A stretch of DNA of 64,000 bases from an uncultured Lachnospiraceae bacterium (GTDB taxonomy: Bacteria; Bacillota; Clostridia; Lachnospirales; Lachnospiraceae): assembly GCA_910577275.1 (NCBI GenBank), contig CAJTMW010000004.1, positions 35,223 to 99,222 of the forward strand, in the 5' to 3' direction. The notes under the pieces are model-generated. The model did not search any database. It saw only the letters and a list, made by a program, of their open reading frames with translations, and had not been told where the DNA came from. This document shows, piece by piece, positions 18,122 to 27,147 of the stretch (positions are counted from its first letter, which is position 1; each line of letters opens with the position of its first letter). The translations under genes and the position numbers were made by a program.

Positions 18122-18889
18122 TCAGCCGGTATGCTGCCGCACCCTGCCCGCCAGATATTTCCCTTTCGCCATCCAGTATTCCTTCCATCTTCCAAAAAGC
18201 CCCCTGTTCTCCTTTGGCTGTCTCAAGTATTCCTCAAAGGAAATCCAGGTCACCCCTTCCCTTTGAAAATACCCTTCATACCGCCTCAAATCCTCATCGG
18301 AAACGGTATTGGTGTGCACCACCATGGTAGAATACCCCGTTTTCTTTTTAAAGGTGCCTCCAAGCCGGAAGGAAATGGGATAAAAATCAAGGCCGGCATA
18401 TCTGTAAGGATTATCTCCAAAGCCGTCTGTAAGCGCCTGGAAGCCTGCCGCCCGGAGGGCTTTCCATGTATTTTTGTCATAGGAATGGGCCGGCGCCATA
18501 AAAAGAGCCGTCTCAATCCCTTTTTCGCTTAAAATTTTCTTTCCTGACCTCAGCATTTCCTGCTGCTCCGCGAGGGGAATGCCCGCAAATTCCGAAAAAT
18601 TATTTAAGGGAAAACAGCCCCCCTTTTTCGTGGTATAAATATGCCGGAAGCCGTGCATGGCAACCGTCCAGCCCTCCTTCTGTAAGGCTTTTACATAATC
18701 CCAAAAGCCCTCCGCCAGTTTTTTTTCCTCCGCCGAAGGCTCCTTTTTCACAAGATTTTCGTCCCGGTTATCGGGAACCACCCCTATAAGCGGCTTCACC
18801 TGATAACGGTCCAGAAGCGCCTTAAACTTAAGAAAGCGCTCCCAGTCCATATCAGGTGTAATATCGTCAAGTCTCACTGTAATTTTCAT
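18122..18889 (-). CDS. Polysaccharide deacetylase-like protein (DUF2334 type)
   Basis: A 255-residue (beta/alpha)7-barrel carbohydrate-esterase-4-like protein. RLDDITPDMDWERF at the N terminus supplies the metal-binding aspartates, HGFRHIY near residue 87 the histidine pair, and FMAPAHSYD the later active-site loop. Such proteins remove N-acetyl groups from polysaccharides, or in DUF2334 act on unknown sugars. No signal peptide is visible, so it may work in the cytoplasm on a lipid-linked or nucleotide-linked intermediate. It overlaps the end of the epimerase gene by four bases (ATGA), which points to coupled translation. Confidence 0.8.
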   Translation of the reverse strand: MKITVRLDDITPDMDWERFLKFKALLDRYQVKPLIGVVPDNRDENLVKKEPSAEEKKLAEGFWDYVKALQKEGWTVAMHGFRHIYTTKKGGCFPLNNFSEFAGIPLAEQQEMLRSGKKILSEKGIETALFMAPAHSYDKNTWKALRAAGFQALTDGFGDNPYRYAGLDFYPISFRLGGTFKKKTGYSTMVVHTNTVSDEDLRRYEGYFQREGVTWISFEEYLRQPKENRGLFGRWKEYWMAKGKYLAGRVRQHTG

Positions 18890-19863
18890 GCCAGATTTTC
18901 CTTATACCAGTCGATGGCCAGGCTGATTCCTGCGGCGAAATCGTACTCCGGGTTGTAGCCAAGCAATTCCCTTGCCTTTCCGATATCCGCATTGGAATCC
19001 CTGATGTCACCTGCCCGGGGCGGGCCGAAGCATGGCTCCGTCTCTTTCCCTAAAGCCTTACAGAGGTCATAATAAACGTCAAGCAGATATTCCCTGCCCC
19101 CTGCGCCGATGTTGAAGGCCTCCCCCGCCGCGTCGGAGGACGCAAGGCACGCCTTTAAGTTCGCCTCGATTACATTGTCAATATAGGTAAAATCCCTGGA
19201 CTGCTTTCCGTCGCCGTTGATAGTAGGCCGCTCCCCGTTTAGGAGCTGTCTGATAAACTTAGGGATAACCGCGGCATAGGCGCCGTCCGGGTCCTGGCGT
19301 CTCCCAAACACATTGAAATACCGCAGACCATAAGTATCCAGCCCGTACAGAACCTTATATAAACGCCCGTACTCCTCGTCCACCTTCTTGGTCAGCGCAT
19401 AGGGGGAAAGCACTTTCCCCTCCTTCCCCTCCTTTTTAGGCAGCACCGGGTGGTCGCCGTAGACGGAAGAGCTGGAAGCATAGACGAATTTCTTTACGTT
19501 ATTCTGGCGGGCAGCCTCCATCATGTTAAGGGTGCCCCGGATATTGATTTCCTCATACAAAAGAGGCATCTCGATACTTCGGGGAACGCTCCCCCAGGCC
19601 GCCTGATTCAGTACAAAGTCCACGCCCTTCGCTGCTTCCATACAGGTTTCAAGCTCCCTGATATCCCCTTTGATAAAGGTAAATCTTTCGTTTTCCATAA
19701 AAGGCTCGATGTTCTCAATCTTTCCTGTTGACAGGTTATCAAGACATCTCACCGTATATCCCATTTCCAGTATGGCCTCGCACAGGTTGGAGCCGATAAA
19801 GCCTGCCCCGCCCCCTACAAGAAATACGGAATCCTTATCGAAGCTTAACTCTTTATATCCCAT
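18886..19863 (-). CDS. UDP-N-acetylglucosamine/UDP-glucuronate-type C4 epimerase (WbpP/TviC-like)
   Basis: A 325-residue extended short-chain dehydrogenase/reductase. GGAGFIGSN near residue 17 binds NAD. The catalytic tyrosine and lysine are in SPYALTKK near residue 153, with SSSSVYG upstream. SRDFTYIDNV and the C-terminal layout fit the WbpP/Gne group, which epimerises UDP-GlcNAc or UDP-GlcNAcA at C4. It lies three bases after a WbpO/TviB-type dehydrogenase gene, the same pairing as in Pseudomonas O6 and Vi antigen loci. The pair therefore probably makes UDP-GalNAcA. A plain UDP-glucose 4-epimerase role is less likely from context. Confidence 0.87.
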   Translation of the reverse strand: MGYKELSFDKDSVFLVGGGAGFIGSNLCEAILEMGYTVRCLDNLSTGKIENIEPFMENERFTFIKGDIRELETCMEAAKGVDFVLNQAAWGSVPRSIEMPLLYEEINIRGTLNMMEAARQNNVKKFVYASSSSVYGDHPVLPKKEGKEGKVLSPYALTKKVDEEYGRLYKVLYGLDTYGLRYFNVFGRRQDPDGAYAAVIPKFIRQLLNGERPTINGDGKQSRDFTYIDNVIEANLKACLASSDAAGEAFNIGAGGREYLLDVYYDLCKALGKETEPCFGPPRAGDIRDSNADIGKARELLGYNPEYDFAAGISLAIDWYKENLA

Positions 19864-19866
19864 TTT

Positions 19867-21183
19867 CTACAGCCTCCAGTATATAAAATCATCCGTCAGA
19901 TATTCTTCCCTGTCAAACAGCCCTTTAATATCCATAAATACTTTTTTCTGGTGCTTTGAGTTGTAGAAGCTGCTGATTTTTGCCTTGTCCAGCGACAGGA
20001 ACTGCTCGTGGGAGACAGCCACAATCACTCCGTCCATGTCCTTTACCGCTTCCATATCGTCAAAGGTGATACCGTACAGACGCTGCGCCTCCGCCGCGTC
20101 CGCCGCCGGGTCCACCACAACGGGATGGATTCCGTATTCTCCCAACTCTCTGTAAATATCAATCACCTTGGTATTTCTGGTGTCGGGACAGTTTTCCTTG
20201 AAGGTAAAGCCGAGAATCGCCACCTTTGCCCGCTTCACCGGGATATCCGCCTTAATCAGGTTTTTCACCATGTTCTCCGCCACATATTTTCCCATATCGT
20301 CGTTAATCCGGCGGCCTGCCAGAATAATCTGGGAATGATAGCCGAGCTCCTCCGCCTTGTAGGTGAGGTAATAAGGGTCAACTCCTATACAGTGACCGCC
20401 CACCAGACCGGGGAAGAATTTCAGGAAGTTCCATTTAGTCCCCGCCGCTTCCAACACCGATTTGGTATCGATTCCCATCTTGTTAAAGATAATGGAAAGC
20501 TCGTTCATGAAGGCAATGTTGATATCTCTCTGGCTGTTCTCAATCACCTTGGCCGCCTCCGCCACTTTGATGGACTGGGCCCGGTACACGCCGGCCTCCA
20601 CCACTAGCTCGTAGACCTTCGCAATAGTATCTAGGGTTTCCGCGTCCATTCCCGACACGATTTTCACAATGGTTTCCAGACGGTGAACCTTATCGCCGGG
20701 ATTGATGCGCTCCGGCGAGTATCCGATTTTAAAATCCACGCCGCAGGTAAGTCCCGATTCCTTTTCCAGAATCGGCACGCAGATATCCTCCGTCACGCCG
20801 GGATAAACCGTGGACTCGAAAACCACCACAGAGCCCTTTGTAAGATTCTGTCCCAGAATCCGGCTTGCACCCTCCACCGGAGTAAGGTCCGGGGTATGGT
20901 CGCTGTTTACCGGCGTGGGGACCGCCACGATATGGAATTTCGCTTCCCGCAGCTTTGCCGCGTCCGCAGTAAATTCCACGCTGGTATTTCTGATGGCCTC
21001 GTCTCCCACCTCCTTTGTGGGGTCAACGCCCTTTTGATACAGCGCAATCTTCTCCTTGTTTAAGTCAAATCCCACTACCTTGATTTTCCGTGCAAACGCC
21101 ACTGCAATGGGCATTCCCACATAGCCAAGCCCCACAAGGGACAGCTTTTCTTCTCCGCTTAACAGTTTTTCATACAAATTCAT
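19867..21183 (-). CDS. Nucleotide-sugar 6-dehydrogenase (WbpO/TviB-like)
   Basis: A 438-residue UDP-sugar dehydrogenase of the UDP-HexNAc class. It performs the double NAD-dependent oxidation of C6 to a carboxylate. SLVGLGYVGMPIAVAFA is the NAD loop; GYSPERINPGD and the catalytic cysteine in GLVGGHCIGVDPYY near residue 263 are typical. ILGFTFKENCPDTRNTK marks the UDP-binding domain. It overlaps the upstream GT4 gene by four bases and is followed by the C4 epimerase. This supplies the uronic acid that the two amidotransferase genes may convert to an amide. Confidence 0.92.
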   Translation of the reverse strand: MNLYEKLLSGEEKLSLVGLGYVGMPIAVAFARKIKVVGFDLNKEKIALYQKGVDPTKEVGDEAIRNTSVEFTADAAKLREAKFHIVAVPTPVNSDHTPDLTPVEGASRILGQNLTKGSVVVFESTVYPGVTEDICVPILEKESGLTCGVDFKIGYSPERINPGDKVHRLETIVKIVSGMDAETLDTIAKVYELVVEAGVYRAQSIKVAEAAKVIENSQRDINIAFMNELSIIFNKMGIDTKSVLEAAGTKWNFLKFFPGLVGGHCIGVDPYYLTYKAEELGYHSQIILAGRRINDDMGKYVAENMVKNLIKADIPVKRAKVAILGFTFKENCPDTRNTKVIDIYRELGEYGIHPVVVDPAADAAEAQRLYGITFDDMEAVKDMDGVIVAVSHEQFLSLDKAKISSFYNSKHQKKVFMDIKGLFDREEYLTDDFIYWRL

Positions 21184-22262
21184 CCTGCTTCCTCCTTAAT
21201 CTCCCTGTAATAGGACTCCACTACCTGATTCCTGTCAAATTCCTTCTCCATCTTTTCTCTGGCCTTTCGTCCCATCCGGGCTCTCTCCTCCCGGGAAAGA
21301 TGAAGGAATTTCTTAAGCGCTTCTATTAAAGAGCCGGCGTTTTTCGCCTCGCAGCCAAACCCCGTGACTCCCTCCTCAAAAACCTCCCGGCATCCGCTGA
21401 TGCTGGTGGCAATCACCGGCCTCCCCGTGGCCGAAGCCTCCATCAGCACATTGCTCATCCCCTCGTGCCATGTGGGAAGCACCAGCGCCGAAGCCCGCTT
21501 TAAGTGTTCATGTACCTGGGGGTCAAAACCAAGCTGCCGGATAACGCCCGCTTTTTCACAGGCGTCAAGCCTGTCCTGATAGTCCTCGTCGCAATAGCCA
21601 AGGAGCTCAAATTCCGCCGACTCACCGTGCAGCTCACCGGCCGCTTCGAGAAACTCCTCGATTCCCTTTTCCCGCATCATGCGCCCCACGTAAAGGAAAC
21701 GCACCTTTTCCCCCTCAGGATATTCCTCAAAGGTATGATGCTCCAGATTTACCCCCGAGCCCTTAACAAGCCTCGCGCTTTTTCCTTTAATCTTATAGTT
21801 CTCAAATATTTTCTGATTTTCTTCATTCTGAAAAAACACGCAGGCGGCTTTCTTAAGCCCGGCGCGGTACATCGTCACAATCATTTTAAGGAGCAGTCCC
21901 CTTTTCTGAAAGGTGCTCCCAAGCCCCGTAACCGTCACAAGATAAGGTATTTTCATAAGGCCGCAGCAAAATCCGCCGTAAATATTGGGCTTAATGGTGT
22001 AGGTCAGTACCAAATCCGGCTTTTCCTCCTTTAAGAGCCTGCGATAGCTTCGAAGGAGCTTAAAATCCTCCGCCGGATTTACCCCCCGCCTGTTAATGGG
22101 CGTGTGAACCACCTTACAGCCTTCCGACTTAAGCTCCTCTGTTTTCACCGTATCCGGCAGGCTCACCGTCACCTGATATTCTGACAAAAGCTTTTCAATG
22201 AGCTCGTTACGGAAATCATAAAGTCCCGCCGAGGAATTCGCCAGTATCAAAATTTTTTTCAC
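21180..22262 (-). CDS. GT4 family glycosyltransferase (PglA-like)
   Basis: A 360-residue GT-B enzyme. The N terminus (ILILANSSAGLYDFRNELIE) and YTIKPNIYGGFCCG resemble PglA/WbpT-type transferases that add a HexNAc to lipid-linked bacillosamine or a related 4-amino sugar. The second domain has FLYVGRMMREKGIEEFLEAA and LPTWHEGMSNVLMEASATG, the E-x7-E motif. It lies one base after the ATP-grasp gene and close to the PglC-like initiating transferase, so it is a good candidate for the second sugar of the repeat unit. The acceptor assignment is inferred from neighbours. Confidence 0.9.
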   Translation of the reverse strand: MKKILILANSSAGLYDFRNELIEKLLSEYQVTVSLPDTVKTEELKSEGCKVVHTPINRRGVNPAEDFKLLRSYRRLLKEEKPDLVLTYTIKPNIYGGFCCGLMKIPYLVTVTGLGSTFQKRGLLLKMIVTMYRAGLKKAACVFFQNEENQKIFENYKIKGKSARLVKGSGVNLEHHTFEEYPEGEKVRFLYVGRMMREKGIEEFLEAAGELHGESAEFELLGYCDEDYQDRLDACEKAGVIRQLGFDPQVHEHLKRASALVLPTWHEGMSNVLMEASATGRPVIATSISGCREVFEEGVTGFGCEAKNAGSLIEALKKFLHLSREERARMGRKAREKMEKEFDRNQVVESYYREIKEEAG

Positions 22263-22263
22263 G

Positions 22264-23247
22264 TCACTCCACGATTTCCTTTCCGTTAAAATCCCTGATG
22301 GCGACTTCGTTGTATTTCATCATGCAGATACCCTCCTGATATTCCCCGATTCTCACAGGATTTTCCCTGCCGGAAAGATTATTCAGCACCTGCTTTGGCA
22401 TGTTTACGCCGCAGGCATAGGCATGGGGATAACCTCCCCCGAATCTGGGATTGACCTCCGAAATATAAAAGGTTCCGTTTATCTCAAAGATATCAATATC
22501 TATCATACCACAAAAACCGCATTTTTCCACGAATTTCTGCAGCAGCTCAAAAAGCGCCGGAATTTTAACCGACACAGACTTATCCGTTTCCCCGGCGCGC
22601 ATTTTAATTTTCTTTTTCACAAAAATGGAGGTGCATTTGCCGGAGAGCATGTCAATATACACGTCCGCCCCGTACTCCTGCCCGTCCATGAACTCCTGAA
22701 TCATCAAATCGTCGTATAAATCAAAAAGCACCTCGATTTCCTTATCCGAAGTCACTTTGTTGATATTAATGCTGGCGCTTCCCTTTACCGGCTTTACGAA
22801 AACCGGATAGCTGATTTTACCCGCTTTTAAATCCTCATAAAATACTTCTTTATCCACATAGCATCTGCCTGTGGGGATGGAAAGCTCTGTCAGCATCTGA
22901 TACATTTTATATTTGTCGAAACAGATTTCCACCAAATCATATGGCGAAACCACCGGCGTCGTTCCCACCGCAAGAAACCGCTCCCGCTCTCTTGCAAGAA
23001 GGCTTAACTCCGGGTCAATCAGGGAAAATACGCCGTCAATCTTTTCCTCCGCGCAGATTTCCAGAATCCTGTCAATATATCCCGGCGCGGTGATTCTGGG
23101 AACCAGATAAAAGACGTCCGCGTCATACACCGCCGGCGCAAGGTTCGAGCAGTCGGTGGCAACCACCTTTCCGTCCTCCCCGACAGCTTCCTTAAAAAAC
23201 TGAACCACCTTATTCCTTGTTCCCGCACTTAAGATTAATATATTCAT
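22264..23247 (-). CDS. ATP-grasp domain protein (PylC/carbamoyl-phosphate-synthase-like)
   Basis: A protein of about 327 residues with a pre-ATP-grasp Rossmann domain (MNILILSAGTRNKVV) followed by an ATP-grasp fold. YPVFVKPVKGSASININKV is the nucleotide-binding lysine region, MIQEFMDGQEYGADVYID the hinge, and FEINGTFYISEVNPRFGGGYP holds the Mg-binding acidic and asparagine residues. Such enzymes ligate a carboxylate to an amine or thiol via an acyl phosphate. In this cluster it could attach an amino acid to an amino sugar or uronic acid; that is inference. The start is the ATG at 23247; the upstream extension overlaps the next gene and is not family-like. Confidence 0.85.
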   Translation of the reverse strand: MNILILSAGTRNKVVQFFKEAVGEDGKVVATDCSNLAPAVYDADVFYLVPRITAPGYIDRILEICAEEKIDGVFSLIDPELSLLARERERFLAVGTTPVVSPYDLVEICFDKYKMYQMLTELSIPTGRCYVDKEVFYEDLKAGKISYPVFVKPVKGSASININKVTSDKEIEVLFDLYDDLMIQEFMDGQEYGADVYIDMLSGKCTSIFVKKKIKMRAGETDKSVSVKIPALFELLQKFVEKCGFCGMIDIDIFEINGTFYISEVNPRFGGGYPHAYACGVNMPKQVLNNLSGRENPVRIGEYQEGICMMKYNEVAIRDFNGKEIVE

Positions 23248-23320
23248 GCCAGTCCCTTCTTTCCATGCATGCCGAAGTCCGCATAGGCAATGCGGACGCG
23301 CGCTCTTTGTCGTGAAAGCT

Positions 23321-23944
23321 TCAACCTTCACGCTGCCCTTTCCTGTAAATATCGAAATCCACCGTGGTCTGCTCCTCCCCGGACAATACTCCTGAGCGTT
23401 TCAGCACCATCCCAATGGTCATTCCAATAATCTTCAAATCCATTCCAAAGGTCAGATGATTCACATACTCCAAATCGTAGGCGAACCGCTCCTCCCATCC
23501 AATGGCGTTGCGCCCGTTTACCTGCGCCAGCCCTGTAAGCCCCGGCCGCACGTCGTGCCTGTGGCTTTCCTCCTCCGAGTACCAGGGCAGATATTTTACC
23601 AAAAGGGGCCTTGGGCCGATGAGGCTCATATCCCCCTTTAAGATACTGAAAAGCTCCGGCAACTCGTCCAGGCTGGTGGCGCGGAAAATCCTCCCGAAAC
23701 GGGTGAGACGGACCTCGTCCGGCAAAAGCTCCCCGTTTTCGTCCCTCTCGTCCGTCATGGAGCGGAACTTGTGCAGCTTAAAAATCTTCCCGTCCTTTCC
23801 CGGACGCTCCTGGGCAAACAGCGCGGGCTTCCCCAGCTTTATCCGCACCAGAACCCAGAGAATAAGAAGCAGCGGAGAAAGAATAATCAGCGCGCAAAGC
23901 GATATGATGATGTCGAGCAGTCTCTTTACAAACCTTTTGTACAT
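23321..23944 (-). CDS. Initiating phosphoglycosyl transferase (PglC-like bacterial sugar transferase)
   Basis: A 207-residue monotopic phosphoglycosyl transferase. It moves a sugar-1-phosphate from a UDP-sugar to undecaprenyl phosphate and so starts the repeat unit. The N-terminal re-entrant helix (LLDIIISLCALIILSPLLLI) is followed by FKLHKFRSMT. The catalytic Asp-Glu pair is in TSLDELPEL near residue 95, with GDMSLIGPRPLL and VRPGLTGLAQVNGRN after it. It has the short PglC length rather than the long WbaP form. It follows PglF- and PglE-like genes, so the first sugar is probably a UDP-4-amino-4,6-dideoxy-HexNAc or its acylated form. Confidence 0.93.
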   Translation of the reverse strand: MYKRFVKRLLDIIISLCALIILSPLLLILWVLVRIKLGKPALFAQERPGKDGKIFKLHKFRSMTDERDENGELLPDEVRLTRFGRIFRATSLDELPELFSILKGDMSLIGPRPLLVKYLPWYSEEESHRHDVRPGLTGLAQVNGRNAIGWEERFAYDLEYVNHLTFGMDLKIIGMTIGMVLKRSGVLSGEEQTTVDFDIYRKGQREG

Positions 23945-24016
23945 ATTTTACCTCGTTTCCGCATTCCGGGTTCGTCTCCGCACCGCCGACCGGGCACATT
24001 CCCCGGACTGCACCTT

Positions 24017-25207
24017 TTACTCTTTTCCGAAGCACTTTCTCACCGTCTTAATAATCAGCGCCATGTCCTCCGCCGTATTTTTAACATCGCTGGGCAGGCA
24101 CAGACCTCTGTTGAAAATATCCTCCGCCACGCTCTCCGCTTTCCCGCTGTCGGAAACGCCGTCAGCCGTGTCATTACCGGCTCCGCCGGAAGCGGCGTCC
24201 TTTGCGGTGATAAAATCATACTCCGCAAACACCGGCTGTAAGTGCATGGGCTTCCAGACGGGGCGGCTCTCGATATTTTCCGCCGCCAGCGCGTCCATCA
24301 CGTCGTCCGGCGTTACCTTGCACCCTTTTGCAATCACCATGCCGGTGAGCCAGCAATTGGCGTCGCCGTCCTTGTTGAGGGGATTTAAGCTGATTTCAGG
24401 AATGTCCTTAAAGGCCTCCCCGTACTGCCTGTAAATCTCTTTTTTTCTGGCCTTATGCTCTTCCAGATGCAGCATCTGTCCCCGGCCGATTCCGGCGGTG
24501 ACGTTGCTCATTCTGTAATTATACCCAATCTGGGAATGCTGATAATGCCGCGCCGCGTCTCTGGCCTGAGTTGCCAGAAAGGTGGCTTTCCTGGTAATTT
24601 CCTCATCATCGGAAACCAGCATGCCGCCGCCGGAGGTGGTGATTATCTTATTTCCGTTATAGGAATAAATTCCGATTTTACCGAAGGTTCCCGTATGTTT
24701 CCCTTTATAGGTGCTGCCAAGGGACTCCGCCGCGTCCTCGATAAGGGGTACGTTGTGTTCCTCGCACAGCGCCATAATCTCGTCCAGCTTAGCCGGCGTC
24801 CCGTACAGGTGAACCGCGATGACAGCCTTTGGATTCGGATATTTTTCAAAAGCGCGGCGAAGCGCCTTCGGGTCCATGTTCCAGGTATCCTCCTCCGAAT
24901 CAATAAACACGGGAGTTGCCTTTTCATACACGATGGGATTGCAGCTTGCGCTGAAGGTCAGCGAGGAGACAAAGACCACGTCTCCCTGCCCCACACCCAG
25001 AATCCGCAGCGCCAGATGGATTGCCGCCGTTCCCGCGCTTAATGCCGAGGCATGGGCAATCCCCACATATTCCGCCACTTCCTTTTCAAAGGCGTTCACA
25101 TTGGGTCCTAAAGGCGCCACCCAGTTGGTATCAAAAGCCTCCTTTACAAATTCCTGTTCCTCGCCGTGCATGGTCGGGGAAGATAAATAAATCTTTTTTT
25201 CCGCCAT
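24017..25207 (-). CDS. PLP-dependent UDP-4-keto-sugar aminotransferase (PglE-like, DegT/DnrJ family)
   Basis: A 396-residue DegT/DnrJ/EryC1 aminotransferase. EDAAESLGSTYKG holds the cofactor-ring aspartate. The PLP lysine is in YNGNKIITTSGGGM near residue 184, the context seen in PglE. It should convert the 4-keto product of the adjacent dehydratase to a 4-amino sugar. Between FAEYDFI and EDIFNRGLCLPS is a Gly/Ala/Ser/Asp-rich insert of about 24 residues (bases about 24125-24200) that PglE-like enzymes usually lack. The gene follows the dehydratase by about 50 bases. No PglD-type acetyltransferase is next to it. Confidence 0.9.
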   Translation of the reverse strand: MAEKKIYLSSPTMHGEEQEFVKEAFDTNWVAPLGPNVNAFEKEVAEYVGIAHASALSAGTAAIHLALRILGVGQGDVVFVSSLTFSASCNPIVYEKATPVFIDSEEDTWNMDPKALRRAFEKYPNPKAVIAVHLYGTPAKLDEIMALCEEHNVPLIEDAAESLGSTYKGKHTGTFGKIGIYSYNGNKIITTSGGGMLVSDDEEITRKATFLATQARDAARHYQHSQIGYNYRMSNVTAGIGRGQMLHLEEHKARKKEIYRQYGEAFKDIPEISLNPLNKDGDANCWLTGMVIAKGCKVTPDDVMDALAAENIESRPVWKPMHLQPVFAEYDFITAKDAASGGAGNDTADGVSDSGKAESVAEDIFNRGLCLPSDVKNTAEDMALIIKTVRKCFGKE

Positions 25208-25260
25208 TTTCTACACCTCATTCCTGTCTTAATCTCATGTAAAAATCATACTTTCGCTGC

Positions 25261-27144
25261 TTATTCTTTATAATGGTAAGTCGGCACGATTTCCTTAATC
25301 ATCGGCCTGATATCGCTGCTTTCATTTTTGGAGGCTTCCTTTAAGTCCCTTAACTGGACAAAAAATCTGCTTTCGTCTATCTCTATAGGTTTCCCGATAT
25401 AAATCAGTTTATTTGCCGTCTCCTGCATTCCTTCCTCCTCCATCAAAAGCTCCTCATACAGCTTTTCGCCGGGACGCAGGCCGGTAAATTCAATTTTGAT
25501 ATCCTCGTCCACCCGAAAGCCCGACAGGCGGATAAGGTTCTTGGCCAAATCCAGAATTTTAACCGGTTTTCCCATATCCAGCACAAAGATTTCCCCGCCC
25601 TTTGCGTAGGCTCCCGCCTGCAGCACCAGAGAAACCGCCTCCGGTATGGTCATAAAATATCTGATAATGTCCGGGTGGGTCACCGTCACCGGCCCGCCCG
25701 CCAGAATCTGCTTTTTAAACAGCGGAATCACGCTGCCGTTGCTTCCCAGCACATTCCCGAAACGCACCGCCACAAACTCCGTGTCATAGTGCTTGTTGAA
25801 GGTCTGGATAATCATTTCGCAAATCCGCTTGCTGGCCCCCATGATATTCGTGGGGTTCACCGCCTTGTCCGTGGAAATCATCACGAACCGCTTCACATTG
25901 TTCATGGCCGCCGCCTGGGCGGTTTTAAAGGTGCCGAACACATTATTCTTCACCGCCTCGTTAGGGCTTTCCTCCATCAGCGGCACATGCTTGTGGGCCG
26001 CCGCATGATAGACAATATCCGGCTTATAATGCTCAAAAATCCAGTTCATACGGTTGGTGTTCCGCACGGAACCAATCAGAACCTCCAAAGGCAGGTCGGG
26101 ATATCTCAGAAGCAGTTCCTGCTGCACATCGTAAACGCTGTTTTCATAGATATCCAGTATGATAAGCATAGCCGGCTGGTGGGAGGCAATCTGGCGGCAT
26201 AGCTCGCTGCCGATGGAGCCGCCTCCGCCTGTTACCAGAACCTTCTGTCCCTTCACATAGCCCAGAATCGAATTCAAATCCACTTCTATGGGGTCGCGCC
26301 CCAAAAGGTCCTCCACCTCCACGTCCCGCAGCTTGCTGACGCTGACCTCGCCGTTTACAAGCTGGTACATTCCCGGCAGAGAGCGCAGCTTACAGCTTGT
26401 CTCCTTACAGATATCCAGAATCTCCGACATTTCCGCGCGGGTGATGGACGGCATCGCAACGATAATCTCGTCAATCCCGAAAATATCGGCGCACTCGATA
26501 ATCTTATCCCTTCCGCCGACCACCTTGATACCCTGGATAAACCTTCCCCACTTGCCGGGGTCGTCGTCAATGATGCAGCGGATTACCATGGTGGAGAAAT
26601 TACTGTTGACAATCTCCTTGACAATCAGATTTGCCGCCTCCCCGGCACCAATCACCATGACCGAAATACTGTTGTTTTTATTCTGCTGTTTATGCTTCAG
26701 GCTTCGGAAAAACCGGTAGGAAAACCGGCTTACAAAGATAAAGCTAATCAATAAAAATACATAGAGGAAATAATAGCTGCTGGGAACCGCCTGCTCCCCT
26801 TTCACCCTGAAAAACTGAATGCCCACACTGTAGCATACTGCCGACACAATACTGGACATCACCAGATTCTGCAGCTCCGTTTCCCCCGCAAAGGCCCAGA
26901 GGCTGTGATACATCCGAAACAGGTACAGCACCCCCAGCGTTATCGCTATATTAAGGATAAGAAACCTGTTAATCGGCGTGAGGAAATGCTCCGGTATCTG
27001 GGAGATATCAAAGCTGTAACGCATAAGGAGCGCTAAGTAGCTTGCGCCGATTACACTGATGATATCGTAGATAATCAGGCAGGTTCTTCTGTAAAACAGT
27101 TTTACATTAAAAGGTTTTCTTTCTCTTTTCGTCTCGTCACTCAT
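25261..27144 (-). CDS. Membrane UDP-GlcNAc 4,6-dehydratase (PglF/CapD-like)
   Basis: A 627-residue polysaccharide biosynthesis protein. Four membrane helices (residues about 15-140) precede two Rossmann folds. The first has GAGEAANLIVKEI near 165. The second has VTGGGGSIGSELCRQ near 305, with STDKAVNPTNIMGASKR forming the active-site segment that replaces the usual Tyr-Lys pair. PglF-type enzymes turn UDP-GlcNAc into UDP-2-acetamido-2,6-dideoxy-4-hexulose. With the following aminotransferase and PglC-like genes this defines a bacillosamine-type initiation pathway. It starts three bases after the polymerase-like gene. Confidence 0.93.
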   Translation of the reverse strand: MSDETKRERKPFNVKLFYRRTCLIIYDIISVIGASYLALLMRYSFDISQIPEHFLTPINRFLILNIAITLGVLYLFRMYHSLWAFAGETELQNLVMSSIVSAVCYSVGIQFFRVKGEQAVPSSYYFLYVFLLISFIFVSRFSYRFFRSLKHKQQNKNNSISVMVIGAGEAANLIVKEIVNSNFSTMVIRCIIDDDPGKWGRFIQGIKVVGGRDKIIECADIFGIDEIIVAMPSITRAEMSEILDICKETSCKLRSLPGMYQLVNGEVSVSKLRDVEVEDLLGRDPIEVDLNSILGYVKGQKVLVTGGGGSIGSELCRQIASHQPAMLIILDIYENSVYDVQQELLLRYPDLPLEVLIGSVRNTNRMNWIFEHYKPDIVYHAAAHKHVPLMEESPNEAVKNNVFGTFKTAQAAAMNNVKRFVMISTDKAVNPTNIMGASKRICEMIIQTFNKHYDTEFVAVRFGNVLGSNGSVIPLFKKQILAGGPVTVTHPDIIRYFMTIPEAVSLVLQAGAYAKGGEIFVLDMGKPVKILDLAKNLIRLSGFRVDEDIKIEFTGLRPGEKLYEELLMEEEGMQETANKLIYIGKPIEIDESRFFVQLRDLKEASKNESSDIRPMIKEIVPTYHYKE

Positions 27145-27147
27145 GGC

